From positions 5,332,001 through 5,396,000 of the forward strand of contig NZ_CP063196.1 of NCBI RefSeq assembly GCF_003574835.2: 64,000 bases of DNA. The letters run 5' to 3'. Numbering within the stretch: position 1 is the stretch's first letter; each line of letters starts with the position of its first letter. The position numbers and the translations under genes were made by a program. This document shows positions 53,375-61,780 of the stretch, piece by piece. The DNA comes from Thermobifida halotolerans (lineage in GTDB: Bacteria; Actinomycetota; Actinomycetes; Streptosporangiales; Streptosporangiaceae). The notes beneath the pieces are model-generated. The model was given only the letters and a program-made list of their open reading frames with translations. It was not told the origin of the DNA and did no database searches.

Positions 53375-54808
53375 TCAGCCCCCGCCCTTCAGGCCCAGCA
53401 GGCCCAGCACCTCGTCCAGCAGGGTGGTCACCACGCCCGACTCCTGGTTCTGGGGAGACTCCGACGGCGGCGCGGGGGAGTCCTCGGGAGCGCTCTGAGG
53501 CTGGGGGGCCGGTTCCGGTGGTGCGTCGGCTGCCGGGTCGTCCTCCGGAGCCTGCGGCGCGGGGTTCGGCGCCTCGGCCTCCCCGGTCGAGGAGTCGGTG
53601 GGCTCCGCGGGCCCGGGGTCCGCGCCGCTGCCGGATTCCTCCGGTGGAGTCGCCTCCCCGGTGGGCTCCGGGAGGGGCGGGGCGGAGGGCTCGACGGGAA
53701 CACCGCCGGGGTCGGGTTCGGAGGTCTCGGTGACGTGGCCGGACAAGGGGGTGGCGGTCACCCCGCCGACGGGAGGCGGTGCCCCGACGACGGGGGCCCC
53801 GGAGCCGTTCAGGAAGACGCCGATTCCCCACAGGCTGAAGGCGACCAGGGCGGTGAACAGGCCAGCGGCGGCCGGGAGCAGCCAGCCGGACAGCCGGTGG
53901 GGTTCGTCGGCCCCGTGCTCGCCGTCCACCTCGCCGGTGGCGGGCCCGGACAGCGGTCCGGCGGCCGGGACAGCAGCGGTGTCCGGCACGGTGGGGGAGG
54001 AGGTGGGGGGCGCGTCCTCCGTCGGGTCCGCGGCGACCTCCGGGACCCCGGAGTCCTGCGGGGTGGACGCGGCGCCGCGGATCCGCTGCAGGGGGAAGCC
54101 GTTGGGGCCCAGGGGGCGGACCGCGACGCCCGCGGCCTCGCGCCGAGGGGCGGCCCCCGGCGACGCGCAGTCGGCGATGACCCGCTCGCGCAGTCGTCGC
54201 GGTGGACCGGGCAGTGCGATGGAGGTCAGTGCCAGGGGGATGTCCGCGAGTCCCCACCGGGAGCCGGGGCGGTCGTCGGTGCCGCTGTTCTCGGTGAGCA
54301 GGTCGGTGGCCCGTTTGGCGGCGGACCGGCACAGTTCGCTCACCGTTTCGGGGTCCAGGCCGAGCACGACCGCGATCTGGGTGTGGGACAGACCGTGCCG
54401 CAGCGACAGCTCCAGCAGTTCCCGGTGGCTGGGCGGCAGTTCGAGCAGCACGTCGCGGAAGGGTTGGTTCTCGGCGTGGACGGACAGCAGCGCGTACGGC
54501 GCGTCCGTGGCGAAGCCGCGCTGCTGGCAGACGGCCCGTGCCAGGGCGAACAGCCAGGCGCGGAACAGGTCGCGGTCACGCAGTTGGGGGAGCAGTGCGA
54601 CCGCGGCCAGGAAGGTCTCGTGCACGGCCGCGCCCGGGGCGTCGTCCTCCCGCTCGGTGCTCGGACCGAGCAGGGTCCAGCAGTAGCGGTAGAGCGCGGG
54701 GGCGAACGCGTCGTAGCACCGTTCGTACCCCTGCCCCTCCCACAGCAGCGTCGCAAAAGCGTAGTCCTCGCTGACCCGCTGCCGGTTCGGTCCCTGAGGC
54801 GCGGTCAA
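53375..54808 (-). CDS. ECF-type sigma factor with C-terminal membrane anchor
   Basis: A protein of 477 residues. Residues about 25-95 read as sigma2 (YDAFAPALYRYCWTLLG, RDLFRAWLFALARAVCQQR) and 118-170 as sigma4 (LPPSHRELLELSLRHGLSHT, QIAVVLGLDPETVSELCR). A 130-residue linker follows, then one membrane segment (LLPAAAGLFTALVAFSLWGI, about 300-325) and a 150-residue Pro/Glu/Ala-rich extracytoplasmic tail ending in a hydrophobic helix. TTG 54808 has GGAGGGG just upstream. Such fusion could let the membrane control release of the sigma domain. No separate anti-sigma gene is adjacent. Confidence 0.82.
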   Translation of the reverse strand: MTAPQGPNRQRVSEDYAFATLLWEGQGYERCYDAFAPALYRYCWTLLGPSTEREDDAPGAAVHETFLAAVALLPQLRDRDLFRAWLFALARAVCQQRGFATDAPYALLSVHAENQPFRDVLLELPPSHRELLELSLRHGLSHTQIAVVLGLDPETVSELCRSAAKRATDLLTENSGTDDRPGSRWGLADIPLALTSIALPGPPRRLRERVIADCASPGAAPRREAAGVAVRPLGPNGFPLQRIRGAASTPQDSGVPEVAADPTEDAPPTSSPTVPDTAAVPAAGPLSGPATGEVDGEHGADEPHRLSGWLLPAAAGLFTALVAFSLWGIGVFLNGSGAPVVGAPPPVGGVTATPLSGHVTETSEPDPGGVPVEPSAPPLPEPTGEATPPEESGSGADPGPAEPTDSSTGEAEAPNPAPQAPEDDPAADAPPEPAPQPQSAPEDSPAPPSESPQNQESGVVTTLLDEVLGLLGLKGGG

Positions 54809-54978
54809 GACCCCTCCGCTCGGTCGCTTGCTTCTCGATCGCTTTCCGGTCTGTCTCTAATGGGAGAAAAGCCGGAGATGTTCGAGACGCTAGCGACTCG
54901 GACGTGTTCTGTCCTGGCTTTTCGGAATATTTGTCCAAAAAGCAAGGGCGGGTGGCCTGTCCTGGCGCGGAGTACGGC

Positions 54979-55009
54979 GGGGCCGGTGCGGCAGCCGCAC
55001 CGGCCCCGC
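54979..55009 (-). terminator. Terminator after nadA
   Basis: A perfect 14-bp stem (54979-54992 with 54996-55009) and a 3-base loop, 12 bases beyond the nadA stop. Confidence 0.7.
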
Positions 55010-55021
55010 CGGAGGCGGTGC

Positions 55022-56020
55022 CTACTCCCCGCCGCGGGAGGGGGAGCCGATGGCGATCATGCGCTCCACCGACCGGCGGGCCCGGACCGCCACGTCCTCG
55101 GGCACGGTGATCTCGGTGGTGCCGTGGCGCAGCGCCGACAGCAGTTTCTCGGCGGTGATCATCTTCATGTAGTGGCACTCCGCGCGGGAGTTCACCGGCT
55201 CGAAGGCGGTCCTGGGGTTGGCCGCCCGCAGTTGGTGCAGCATGCCGGTCTCGGTGGCGATGAGCACCTTGTTCGCGGTCGTCTTCTCCGCGGCGCTCAG
55301 CATGCCGCCGGTGGAGAGCACCTTGACCCGGTCCTGGGGCACCGTGCCCGAGGAGGCCAGGTACAGCGCCGACGTGGCGCAGCCGCACTCGGGGTGCACG
55401 TACAGCTCGGCGTCGGGTTCGGCCTCGACCCGCTCACGCAGGGTGTGGCCGTCGATTCCGGCGTGCACGTGGCACTCGCCCATCCACACGTGGATGTTGT
55501 CGCGGCCGGTGACCCGCCTGACGTGTGCGCCCAGGAACTGGTCGGGCAGGAACAGGATCTCCCGGTCCTCGGGGATCGAGCGGATGACGTCGGCGGCGTT
55601 GGACGAGGTGCAGCAGATGTCGGTCTCGGCCTTGACCGCCGCGGTGGTGTTGACGTAGGCGACCACGACCGCGCCGGGGTGTTCGGCGCGCCAGGCGCGC
55701 ACATCCTCGGCGGTGATCGTGTCGGCCAGGGAGCATCCGGCCTCGGGTTCGGGGAGCAGGACCGTCTTCTCGGGGGAGAGCAGTTTGGCCGTCTCGGCCA
55801 TGAAGTGCACGCCGCAGAAGACGATGGTGCTCGCCTCGACACTGGCCGCCAACCGGGACAGGGCCAGGGAGTCGCCGGTGTGGTCCGCGACGTCCTGGAT
55901 CTCGGGCCGCTGGTAGTTGTGCGCGAGGATGACCGCGTCGCGCTCCTTGGCCAGGCGGCGGACCTCGTCGGCCCACTCCTGCCTGGTCATAGCGTCCGCT
56001 GGGACGGTGACCGTTGCCAT
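55022..56020 (-). CDS. nadA: Quinolinate synthase A
   Basis: A protein of 332 residues catalysing condensation of iminoaspartate and dihydroxyacetone phosphate to quinolinate in NAD synthesis. Three homologous sub-domains are visible; likely [4Fe-4S] ligands are Cys69 (FCGVHFMAE), Cys183 (MGECHVH) and Cys282 (AECHYMKMI). Start ATG 56020 is followed by a short leader before [10 protein letters not shown]. nadB and nadC are not in this window, so the de novo genes are split here or lie elsewhere. A palindrome upstream and the adjacent nrtR suggest NrtR control. Confidence 0.93.
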   Translation of the reverse strand: MATVTVPADAMTRQEWADEVRRLAKERDAVILAHNYQRPEIQDVADHTGDSLALSRLAASVEASTIVFCGVHFMAETAKLLSPEKTVLLPEPEAGCSLADTITAEDVRAWRAEHPGAVVVAYVNTTAAVKAETDICCTSSNAADVIRSIPEDREILFLPDQFLGAHVRRVTGRDNIHVWMGECHVHAGIDGHTLRERVEAEPDAELYVHPECGCATSALYLASSGTVPQDRVKVLSTGGMLSAAEKTTANKVLIATETGMLHQLRAANPRTAFEPVNSRAECHYMKMITAEKLLSALRHGTTEITVPEDVAVRARRSVERMIAIGSPSRGGE

Positions 56021-56098
56021 GTCGGTGCTTCTTCCTTCAGATGGACCGGATGCCCGCCCTGTGGAGTGGGCGTCCGGGGATGCCGGTGGGGCCGGATG

Positions 56099-56121
56099 GT
56101 TTTTGTCTTATAGGCAAAAAC
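56099..56121. promoter_or_regulatory. NrtR-type palindromic operator between nadA and nrtR
   Basis: A near-perfect 23-base palindrome: arms GTTTTTG (56099-56105) and CAAAAAC (56115-56121), with further symmetric positions inside around CTTATAG. It lies about 80 bases before nadA and 45 bases before nrtR. Confidence 0.65.
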
Positions 56122-56165
56122 TCGAAGCAGCTTAACATGATTCCCAGCGGACGGAAGGGAGCAGG

Positions 56166-56900
56166 GTGGATATCGACGAGGTCGGCGGAAAGCTCGTGCC
56201 TGTCCCCCAGGCGAGCCCGACCACGGACGGCCCCGGAGCCGCCCACGAGGTGCTGGCCGTGGTCTTCCAGATCCGCCACGACCGCCTGTGCGTGCTCATC
56301 TGGCGGCGCGGCCGCCCTCCCTGCGAGGGGCTGTGGGCGCTGCCCGGCGGACGGCTCGGCGCCACCGAGGGACTGGGCGAGTCGATCCGCCGCCAACTCG
56401 CCCAGAAGGTCGACGTGCGCGAACTCGCCCACCTGGAACAGTTGGAGACCTGGGGCGACCCCGACCGCAACCCCTTCGGCCGCACCCTGGCCACCGCCTA
56501 CCTGGGCCTGGTCCCCGCGGGAATCGACCCGCTCGTCCCCGACGACACCGAGTGGCGGCCGGTCTCCGAACTGCCTCCCATGGCGTTCGACCACGCGGCC
56601 ATGGTCGGCGCGGCCCGGCGGCGGCTGCGCGCCAAACTCTCCTACACCAACATCGGGTTCGCGCTCGCTCCACCCGAGTTCACCATGTCCCAACTCTCCC
56701 GCTACTACCGTGCCGCCCTGGGACACGACGTCGCGGCCACCAACCTGCGCCGGGTGCTGCTGCGCCGGGGGCAGATCGAGGAGACCGGCAGGAGCGTGCC
56801 CTCGGGCCGGTCGGGCGGCCGTCCCGCCGCGCTCTTCCGGTTCCGCACCCGGAAACTGGAGATCACCGACGCCTTCGCGGTGCTGCGCCCGCCGAGCTGA
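56166..56900 (+). CDS. nrtR: NrtR, Nudix-related transcriptional regulator of NAD synthesis
   Basis: A protein of 244 residues. The N-terminal Nudix-like domain retains GGRLGATEGLGESIRRQLAQ, where the catalytic REx2EE of true Nudix enzymes is replaced by RRQLAQK; it is therefore a ligand-binding, not catalytic, domain. The C-terminal winged helix is ALGHDVAATNLRRVLLRRGQ with GRPAALFRF. NrtR proteins bind ADP-ribose and release DNA. GTG 56166 follows GGGAGCAGG. It is divergent from nadA with a palindrome between, exactly the expected arrangement. Confidence 0.9.
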   Translation: MDIDEVGGKLVPVPQASPTTDGPGAAHEVLAVVFQIRHDRLCVLIWRRGRPPCEGLWALPGGRLGATEGLGESIRRQLAQKVDVRELAHLEQLETWGDPDRNPFGRTLATAYLGLVPAGIDPLVPDDTEWRPVSELPPMAFDHAAMVGAARRRLRAKLSYTNIGFALAPPEFTMSQLSRYYRAALGHDVAATNLRRVLLRRGQIEETGRSVPSGRSGGRPAALFRFRTRKLEITDAFAVLRPPS

Positions 56901-56956
56901 CCGCGATCGCCCACGGGACGGCCGGCCTGGACAGGCCCTGTGTTAGCGTCCCGTTT

Positions 56957-57613
56957 GTGACGATTCGCAGCGTGGTTTTCGACGTCGGCGAGACCCTGAT
57001 CGACGAGACCAGGATCTTCGGTCGCTGGGCCGACCGCCTTGGAGTCCCCCATCTGACCTTCTTCGGGACCCTCGGCGGGGTGCTCGCCGAAGGCCGCCCG
57101 ATGCTCGATGCGTTCCGGCTGGTCAAACCCGGTTTCGACCTGGAGGCCGAGATCACGGCGTGGGAGCGGGACGAACCGGACTCGCTGCGCGAGAACTTCG
57201 ACGCCGACGACCTCTACCCCGACGTGCGCCCCGCCCTGGAGAAGCTGCGTGCCGGGGGACTGCGCGTGCTCATCGCGGGCAACCAGCCGGTGCAGGCCGA
57301 GGCGGCGCTGCGCGCCATGGCACTTCCGGTGGAGGACGTCCACGTCTCGGCGGCGTGGGGCGTGGCCAAACCCGAGCGGGCGTTCTTCACCCGGGTGATC
57401 GAGGAGGCCGGGGTCGCCGCCGAGGAGATCCTCTACGTGGGCGACCGCATCGACAACGACGTCATCCCCGCCCGGGCGTCCGGACTGCGCACCGCCCTGC
57501 TCCGCCGCGGCCCGTGGGGCTACCTGCACGCCGAACGCCCCGAGGCCGAGCAGGCCGACGTGATCCTGACCGACCTGACCGAACTGCCCCGATGGGTGGC
57601 CGATGCCGGATGA
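56957..57613 (+). CDS. HAD-superfamily hydrolase
   Basis: A protein of 218 residues with all four HAD motifs: I FDVGETLID (nucleophile Asp9; the usual DxD is DxG, as in some phosphatases), II AGNQP, III KPERAFF, IV GDRIDNDV. It is probably a small phosphatase with a helical cap; substrate unknown. GTG 56957 lies 7 bases after a TAGCGT -10-like element, so the message may be leaderless. The gene follows nrtR by 56 bases on the same strand. Confidence 0.87.
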   Translation: MTIRSVVFDVGETLIDETRIFGRWADRLGVPHLTFFGTLGGVLAEGRPMLDAFRLVKPGFDLEAEITAWERDEPDSLRENFDADDLYPDVRPALEKLRAGGLRVLIAGNQPVQAEAALRAMALPVEDVHVSAAWGVAKPERAFFTRVIEEAGVAAEEILYVGDRIDNDVIPARASGLRTALLRRGPWGYLHAERPEAEQADVILTDLTELPRWVADAG

Positions 57614-57740
57614 GGCCGGTCCGCGTCGCGCCGCAGCGGCGGGGCCTCCCGCGCAGCGAGGCGGTTTGCCGGAACAGAGCCCGGGGAAAAAGCGTCGGCA
57701 TGAGCGACCGGCGGCGTGCCGAGGAATCCACCCCCATACC

Positions 57741-58892
57741 ATGATCACCTTCACCGGAGTGACCAAGCGCTACCCCGACGGCACCGTCGCCGTCGACAGC
57801 CTGGACCTCGAGATCCCCGGCGGACGCACCACCGTCCTCGTCGGCCCTTCCGGCTGCGGCAAGACCACCTCGCTGCGGATGGTCAACAGGATGGTGGAGC
57901 CCACCGCGGGAACGGTCGCCATCGACGGGGCCGACGTCCGCGAACAGGACCCGGCACTGCTGCGCCGCTCCATCGGCTACGTCATCCAGCAGGCGGGACT
58001 CTTCCCGCACCGCACCGTCGTGGACAACATCGCCACCGTGCCGCTTCTGCTCGGCTGGGGCAGGAGCCGGGCCCGGTCCAGGGCCCGCGAACTCATGGAG
58101 GTGATGGGACTCGCGTCCGAACTGGCCGGACGCTACCCGCACCAGTTGTCGGGGGGCCAGCAGCAGCGCGTGGGCGTGGCCCGGGCCCTGGCCGCCGATC
58201 CCCCCGTGCTCCTCATGGACGAACCGTTCAGCGCGGTGGACCCCGTGGTGCGCGCCGACCTCCAGGACGAACTGATCCGGTTGCAGAGCGAACTGCGCAA
58301 GACCGTCGTCTTCGTCACCCACGACATCGAGGAGGCGGTGCGGATCGGCGACGCCATCGCGGTCCTGCGCCCCGGCGGCGTGCTCGCCCAGTTCGACACG
58401 CCCGAACGGCTCCTGGCGGCACCGGCGGACACGTTCGTCGAGCGGTTCGTCGGCCGGGACCGGGGCGTGCGGCGGCTCTCCCTCCTGCCCGCACGCACCC
58501 TCCGGCTCCACCCCGAACCGGTCGTCGACGAGCACACCCCGCTCGCCCGGGCCCGCGCCCTCGCCGAGAAGCACGGCGAGCCGTGGCTGCTGGTCGTGGA
58601 CGCGCACCGCCGCCCGCGCGGCTGGGCGCCGGCCGAAGCACTGGGCCACGACACCGGCGGCACGATCGGCGACCTCGACCTCGTCAGCCACGGACACGTC
58701 TTCCGCGTCGCCACCGACTCCCTGCGCGTCGCCCTGGACGCCGCCGTGCTCTCCCCGGCCGGGCGCGCCGTCGGAGTCGACACCGACGGGCGGGTCGTCG
58801 GCGTGGTCCCCCAGAGCGAACTGGGCACGGCCGTCTGGGCGGCCGGAGCCGACGCGGCGTCCGCCACCCGGATGGTGGGCGTCGATGGGTGA
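57741..58892 (+). CDS. Glycine-betaine/choline-type ABC importer, ATPase
   Basis: A protein of 383 residues. Walker A GPSGCGKTTSLRMVNRM, Q-loop IQQAGLFPH, signature [15 protein letters not shown], Walker B LLMDEPFSAVDP and switch THDIEEAVR identify the OpuBA/ProV/OpuCA group. The C-terminal 120 residues contain a CBS-like part (WLLVVDAHRRPRGWAPAEAL, VDTDGRVVGVVPQSELG) thought to sense ionic strength. ATG 57741 starts MITFTGVTKRYPDG. First gene of a four-gene importer operon; the next start overlaps its stop. Imports osmolytes in osmotic stress. Confidence 0.92.
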   Translation: MITFTGVTKRYPDGTVAVDSLDLEIPGGRTTVLVGPSGCGKTTSLRMVNRMVEPTAGTVAIDGADVREQDPALLRRSIGYVIQQAGLFPHRTVVDNIATVPLLLGWGRSRARSRARELMEVMGLASELAGRYPHQLSGGQQQRVGVARALAADPPVLLMDEPFSAVDPVVRADLQDELIRLQSELRKTVVFVTHDIEEAVRIGDAIAVLRPGGVLAQFDTPERLLAAPADTFVERFVGRDRGVRRLSLLPARTLRLHPEPVVDEHTPLARARALAEKHGEPWLLVVDAHRRPRGWAPAEALGHDTGGTIGDLDLVSHGHVFRVATDSLRVALDAAVLSPAGRAVGVDTDGRVVGVVPQSELGTAVWAAGADAASATRMVGVDG

Positions 58893-59592
58893 GCAGCCGC
58901 TGGTCCGCTGGGACTGGATCGCCGAGCACCTGGCCGACCCGATCGGCACGCGGCTGCTGGAGCACCTCCAGCTCTCCCTGGCGCCGCTCCTGATCGGACT
59001 GGTCACCGCGGTCGTCCTCGGCGTGGCCTGCGAGCGGTGGCGGTGGTGGTACCCGCCGGTCCTCGTCGGCGTCAACGTCGTGTACGCGATACCGTCCATC
59101 GCGCTGTTCTTCCTGCTGCTGCCCTACACCGGGTTCGGTCCGTGGACCGCGATCATCCCGCTGAGCCTGTACACGCTGGCGGTCCTGGTGCCCAACGTCG
59201 TGGACGGACTGCGCCAGGTGCCCGACCACGTCCGCCAGGCCGCCACGGCGATGGGCTTCTCCCCGCTGCGCCGCCTCGTCCAGGTGGAGTTCCCCGTCGC
59301 GCTGCCGGTGGTCATCGCGGGCCTGCGGGTGGCGGCCGTGTCCACCGTCAGCATGGTCAGCGTCGCCTCCCTGGTGGGGCTCGGCGGGCTCGGCCAGCTC
59401 ATCCTCACCGACGGGTTCCGGCGCCAGTTCACCACCCCGATCGTCGTCGGCATCGTGCTGTCGGTCCTGCTGGCCCTCCTCCTGGACGGGCTGCTGGTGC
59501 TGGCCCAGCGGGGACTGACCCCGTGGACACGCGACCGCGGCGGCGCGGCACGGCGCGCGACCGCCCGGACGGACGGGAGGAGCCGGACGTGA
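58885..59592 (+). CDS. Glycine-betaine/choline-type importer, permease 1
   Basis: A protein of 235 residues of the OpuCB/ProW type with about six membrane segments and the cytosolic EAA loop (AATAMGFSPLRRLVQVEFPV). GTG/ATG start 58885 overlaps the ATPase gene by 8 bases. ends GRSRT. The substrate path is formed with permease 2, since neither is fused to a binding protein. The C-terminal tail is short and basic. Translational coupling with the neighbours is strong. Confidence 0.9.
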   Translation: MGEQPLVRWDWIAEHLADPIGTRLLEHLQLSLAPLLIGLVTAVVLGVACERWRWWYPPVLVGVNVVYAIPSIALFFLLLPYTGFGPWTAIIPLSLYTLAVLVPNVVDGLRQVPDHVRQAATAMGFSPLRRLVQVEFPVALPVVIAGLRVAAVSTVSMVSVASLVGLGGLGQLILTDGFRRQFTTPIVVGIVLSVLLALLLDGLLVLAQRGLTPWTRDRGGAARRATARTDGRSRT

Positions 59593-60272
59593 ACATCGCC
59601 GTCGCCCTCTGGCAGTGGTTCGGCGACCCCGCCCAGTGGACCGGCCCCTCGGGCATCCCGGCACGCCTCGCCGAACACGTCGGCTACTCCGCGCTGGCCC
59701 TGCTGCTGGCCGCCCTGATCGGCGTTCCCGTGGGGCTGCTCACCGGGCACACCGGCCGCGGCGGCTTCCTCACCGCGAGCCTGGCCAACACCGCACGCGC
59801 GCTGCCCACGATCGGCGTGCTCATGCTGGTGGTGCTCGCCACGGGGATCGGTCTGCTTCCCGTCATGGCCGCCCTGGTGGCGCTGGCCGTTCCGCCCGTC
59901 ATGGTCAACACCCACGAGGGGGTGCGCGGCGTCGCACCGGAGCTGCGGGACGCCGCCCGGGGCATGGGGATGCGCGGCCGGGAGATCCTGTTCGCCCTGG
60001 AGGTGCCGGTCGCGCTGCCGCTGATCCTGCTGGGGCTGCGCACCGCGGCGGTCCAGGTGGTCTCCACGGCCACCATCGCCGCCTACGTCGGCATCGGCGG
60101 TCTGGGCCGCTACATCGTGGACGGCCAGGCCCGCAGGGAGTTCGACATGGTGCTGGGCGGCGCGGTCCTGGTCGTCGTGCTCGCGGTGGCGGTCACCGCG
60201 CTGTTCTTCCTGCTGCGCCGGATGACGGTCTCCCCAGGGCTGCGCCGTCCGTGGTCCGGCGCGGCGACGTGA
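59589..60272 (+). CDS. Glycine-betaine/choline-type importer, permease 2
   Basis: A protein of 227 residues, homologous to permease 1. The EAA loop is ELRDAARGMGMRGREILFAL and membrane segments include ALALLLAALIGVPVGLLTG and AVLVVVLAVAVTALFFLLRR. GTG 59589 overlaps the permease 1 stop by four bases (GTGA). Together with permease 1 it forms the heterodimeric channel. It is 47 bases before the binding-protein gene. Confidence 0.9.
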   Translation: MNIAVALWQWFGDPAQWTGPSGIPARLAEHVGYSALALLLAALIGVPVGLLTGHTGRGGFLTASLANTARALPTIGVLMLVVLATGIGLLPVMAALVALAVPPVMVNTHEGVRGVAPELRDAARGMGMRGREILFALEVPVALPLILLGLRTAAVQVVSTATIAAYVGIGGLGRYIVDGQARREFDMVLGGAVLVVVLAVAVTALFFLLRRMTVSPGLRRPWSGAAT

Positions 60273-60319
60273 TCCCGTTCCCCGTCCCCCGTTCCCCGCA
60301 AGTGAGGAGAGAACATCCC

Positions 60320-61225
60320 ATGCGAGTCTCGACGAGGTGGGCCGCGGCGGCGGCCGTACCGCTGCTGCTCCTGGTCAGCGCCTGCGGCGGCAGTGACCCC
60401 TACGCCGGAGACGACGCCGCTCCGACCGGCGGGACGGTGGTGGTCGGGTCCGCGGACTTCCCGGAGAGCATCCTGCTCGGCAACGTCTACGCCCAGGCGC
60501 TGGAGGCCGCGGGCGTGCCGGTGGAGACGCGGTTCAACATCGGCAGCCGCGAGGTCTACTACGACCAGATCGTCTCCGGAAACCTGTCGGTCCTGCCCGA
60601 GTACAACGGCGCCATCCTGTTCTACCTGGACCCCGACGCCGTCGCGGCCGACACCGAGTCCACCAACGCGGCGGTCGCCGAGGCGCTGCCCGGGGAGCTG
60701 GAGATCCTGGAGTCCTCCGAGGCGCAGAACAAGGACTCCCTGACCGTCACCGGGGACACCGCCGAGCGGTACGACCTGGCCGCCGTCGGCGACCTGGAAC
60801 CGGTCGCCGAGGAGATGGTCCTGGGCGGGCCGCCCGAGTTCGGCAGCCGCGCCCAGGGGGTGCCCGGCCTCCGCGACCGCTACGGACTGGAGTTCGCGGA
60901 GTTTCGCCCCCTGGACGTCAGCATCGTCGCGCAGGCGCTCCGGGACGGCGACGTGCAGGTGGCGAACCTGTTCACCACCGATCCGGCCATCGCGGCCAAC
61001 GACTTCGTGGTCCTGGAGGACACCGAGAACCTCTTCGGCTCCCAGAACGTCACCCCGCTGGTGCACAGCGCCAGCGTCGACGACACGGCGCGCGAGGCGC
61101 TCAACGCGGTCTCGGCCGAACTGACCACGCAGACCCTGCTCGAACTCAACCGGCGGATCAGCATCGACCAGGAGGACCCCGACGACGTCGCCGCCGACTG
61201 GCTGGAGTCGGTCGGCCTGGCGTGA
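60320..61225 (+). CDS. Glycine-betaine/choline-type importer, binding lipoprotein
   Basis: A protein of 301 residues. Signal peptide with lipobox LLLVSACGG (lipidated Cys22); mature part of the OpuAC/OpuCC type: VVVGSADFPESILLGNVYAQ, FNIGSREVYYDQIVSGNLSV, LPEYNGAILFYL and VANLFTTDPAIAANDFVVL. It delivers betaine, choline or carnitine to the permeases. ATG 60320 has AGGAGA about 10 bases upstream. It closes the operon. Exact ligand is not determined from sequence; aromatic-cage residues were not assigned. Confidence 0.9.
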   Translation: MRVSTRWAAAAAVPLLLLVSACGGSDPYAGDDAAPTGGTVVVGSADFPESILLGNVYAQALEAAGVPVETRFNIGSREVYYDQIVSGNLSVLPEYNGAILFYLDPDAVAADTESTNAAVAEALPGELEILESSEAQNKDSLTVTGDTAERYDLAAVGDLEPVAEEMVLGGPPEFGSRAQGVPGLRDRYGLEFAEFRPLDVSIVAQALRDGDVQVANLFTTDPAIAANDFVVLEDTENLFGSQNVTPLVHSASVDDTAREALNAVSAELTTQTLLELNRRISIDQEDPDDVAADWLESVGLA

Positions 61226-61310
61226 CGGAGCGGGCACCCGGGGACGGTGCGGCCGCCGGCCCCGGGCTTTCCCACCGGAAGGAAGGGAAGAGAGCAGCGA
61301 AGTATTTCCT

Positions 61311-61604
61311 GTGAGCGACATCGAAGAACCGCGCCCGGGCGAGGGCAACGTCACCAAGGTCAGCGTCTCCCTACCGGAGGGAACCGCGGCCGCGGTCCGC
61401 AGACGGGTGGGCGACAGGGAGCTCTCCAGTTACGTGGCGGCAGCGGTGGAGCGGGAACTGCGCCGCCAGGTGCTGGCCGACATCGTCGCCGAGTACGAGG
61501 AGGAGAACGGCCCGGTTCCGGAGGAGGCCCGTGCCACGGTCCGCTCCGCATGGGAGGACGCCGAACGGAGGCACGCCCGGTGGGCCGCAGAGCCGGGCGC
61601 GTGA
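61311..61604 (+). CDS. VapB/RHH-type antitoxin
   Basis: A protein of 97 residues: KVSVSLPEGTAAAVRRRVGD with ELSSYVAAAVERELRRQVLA looks like a ribbon-helix-helix N-terminus; an acidic C-terminal part (DIVAEYEEENGPVPEEARA) suits a toxin-binding tail. Start GTG 61311 has no close ribosome-binding site. It overlaps a truncated PIN toxin by GTGA, the usual antitoxin-toxin coupling. Because the toxin is broken, the antitoxin may be a relic or may neutralise toxins encoded elsewhere. Confidence 0.7.
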   Translation: MSDIEEPRPGEGNVTKVSVSLPEGTAAAVRRRVGDRELSSYVAAAVERELRRQVLADIVAEYEEENGPVPEEARATVRSAWEDAERRHARWAAEPGA

Positions 61605-61780
61605 GTCCGGGAACCCTCGTTCTCGACAGTCAGGCGTTCTCGCTCCTCCTCCGTGCGGACGCGAATCTCGCCGCCTACGTCGATGATGCCCGAAACCGCG
61701 ACATCAGCGTCGCCACGAATTCGATGACGATCATCGAGGCGCGGGGCACTCAGCCCAGCGTCCGGTACCGGCCGCCGTAG
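61601..61780 (+). pseudogene. Truncated VapC-like PIN toxin
   Basis: GTG 61601 opens the frame SPGTLVLDSQAFSLLL, DANLAAYVDDARNRDISVAT, NSMTIIEA, the first third of a PIN ribonuclease (including the first acidic catalytic residue in LVLDSQAF). Homology stops near 61742, and the frame runs on with unrelated residues over the 3' end of the flavin reductase gene to a stop at 61780. The remaining two thirds of the PIN domain, with three acidic residues, are missing. A deletion is the simplest cause. Confidence 0.65.

Noticed and set aside
52838-56113. Long plus-strand frame across MBL, sigma and nadA genes
   Set aside because: It crosses three minus-strand genes with clear motifs and a terminator; composition is Gly/Arg-rich noise.
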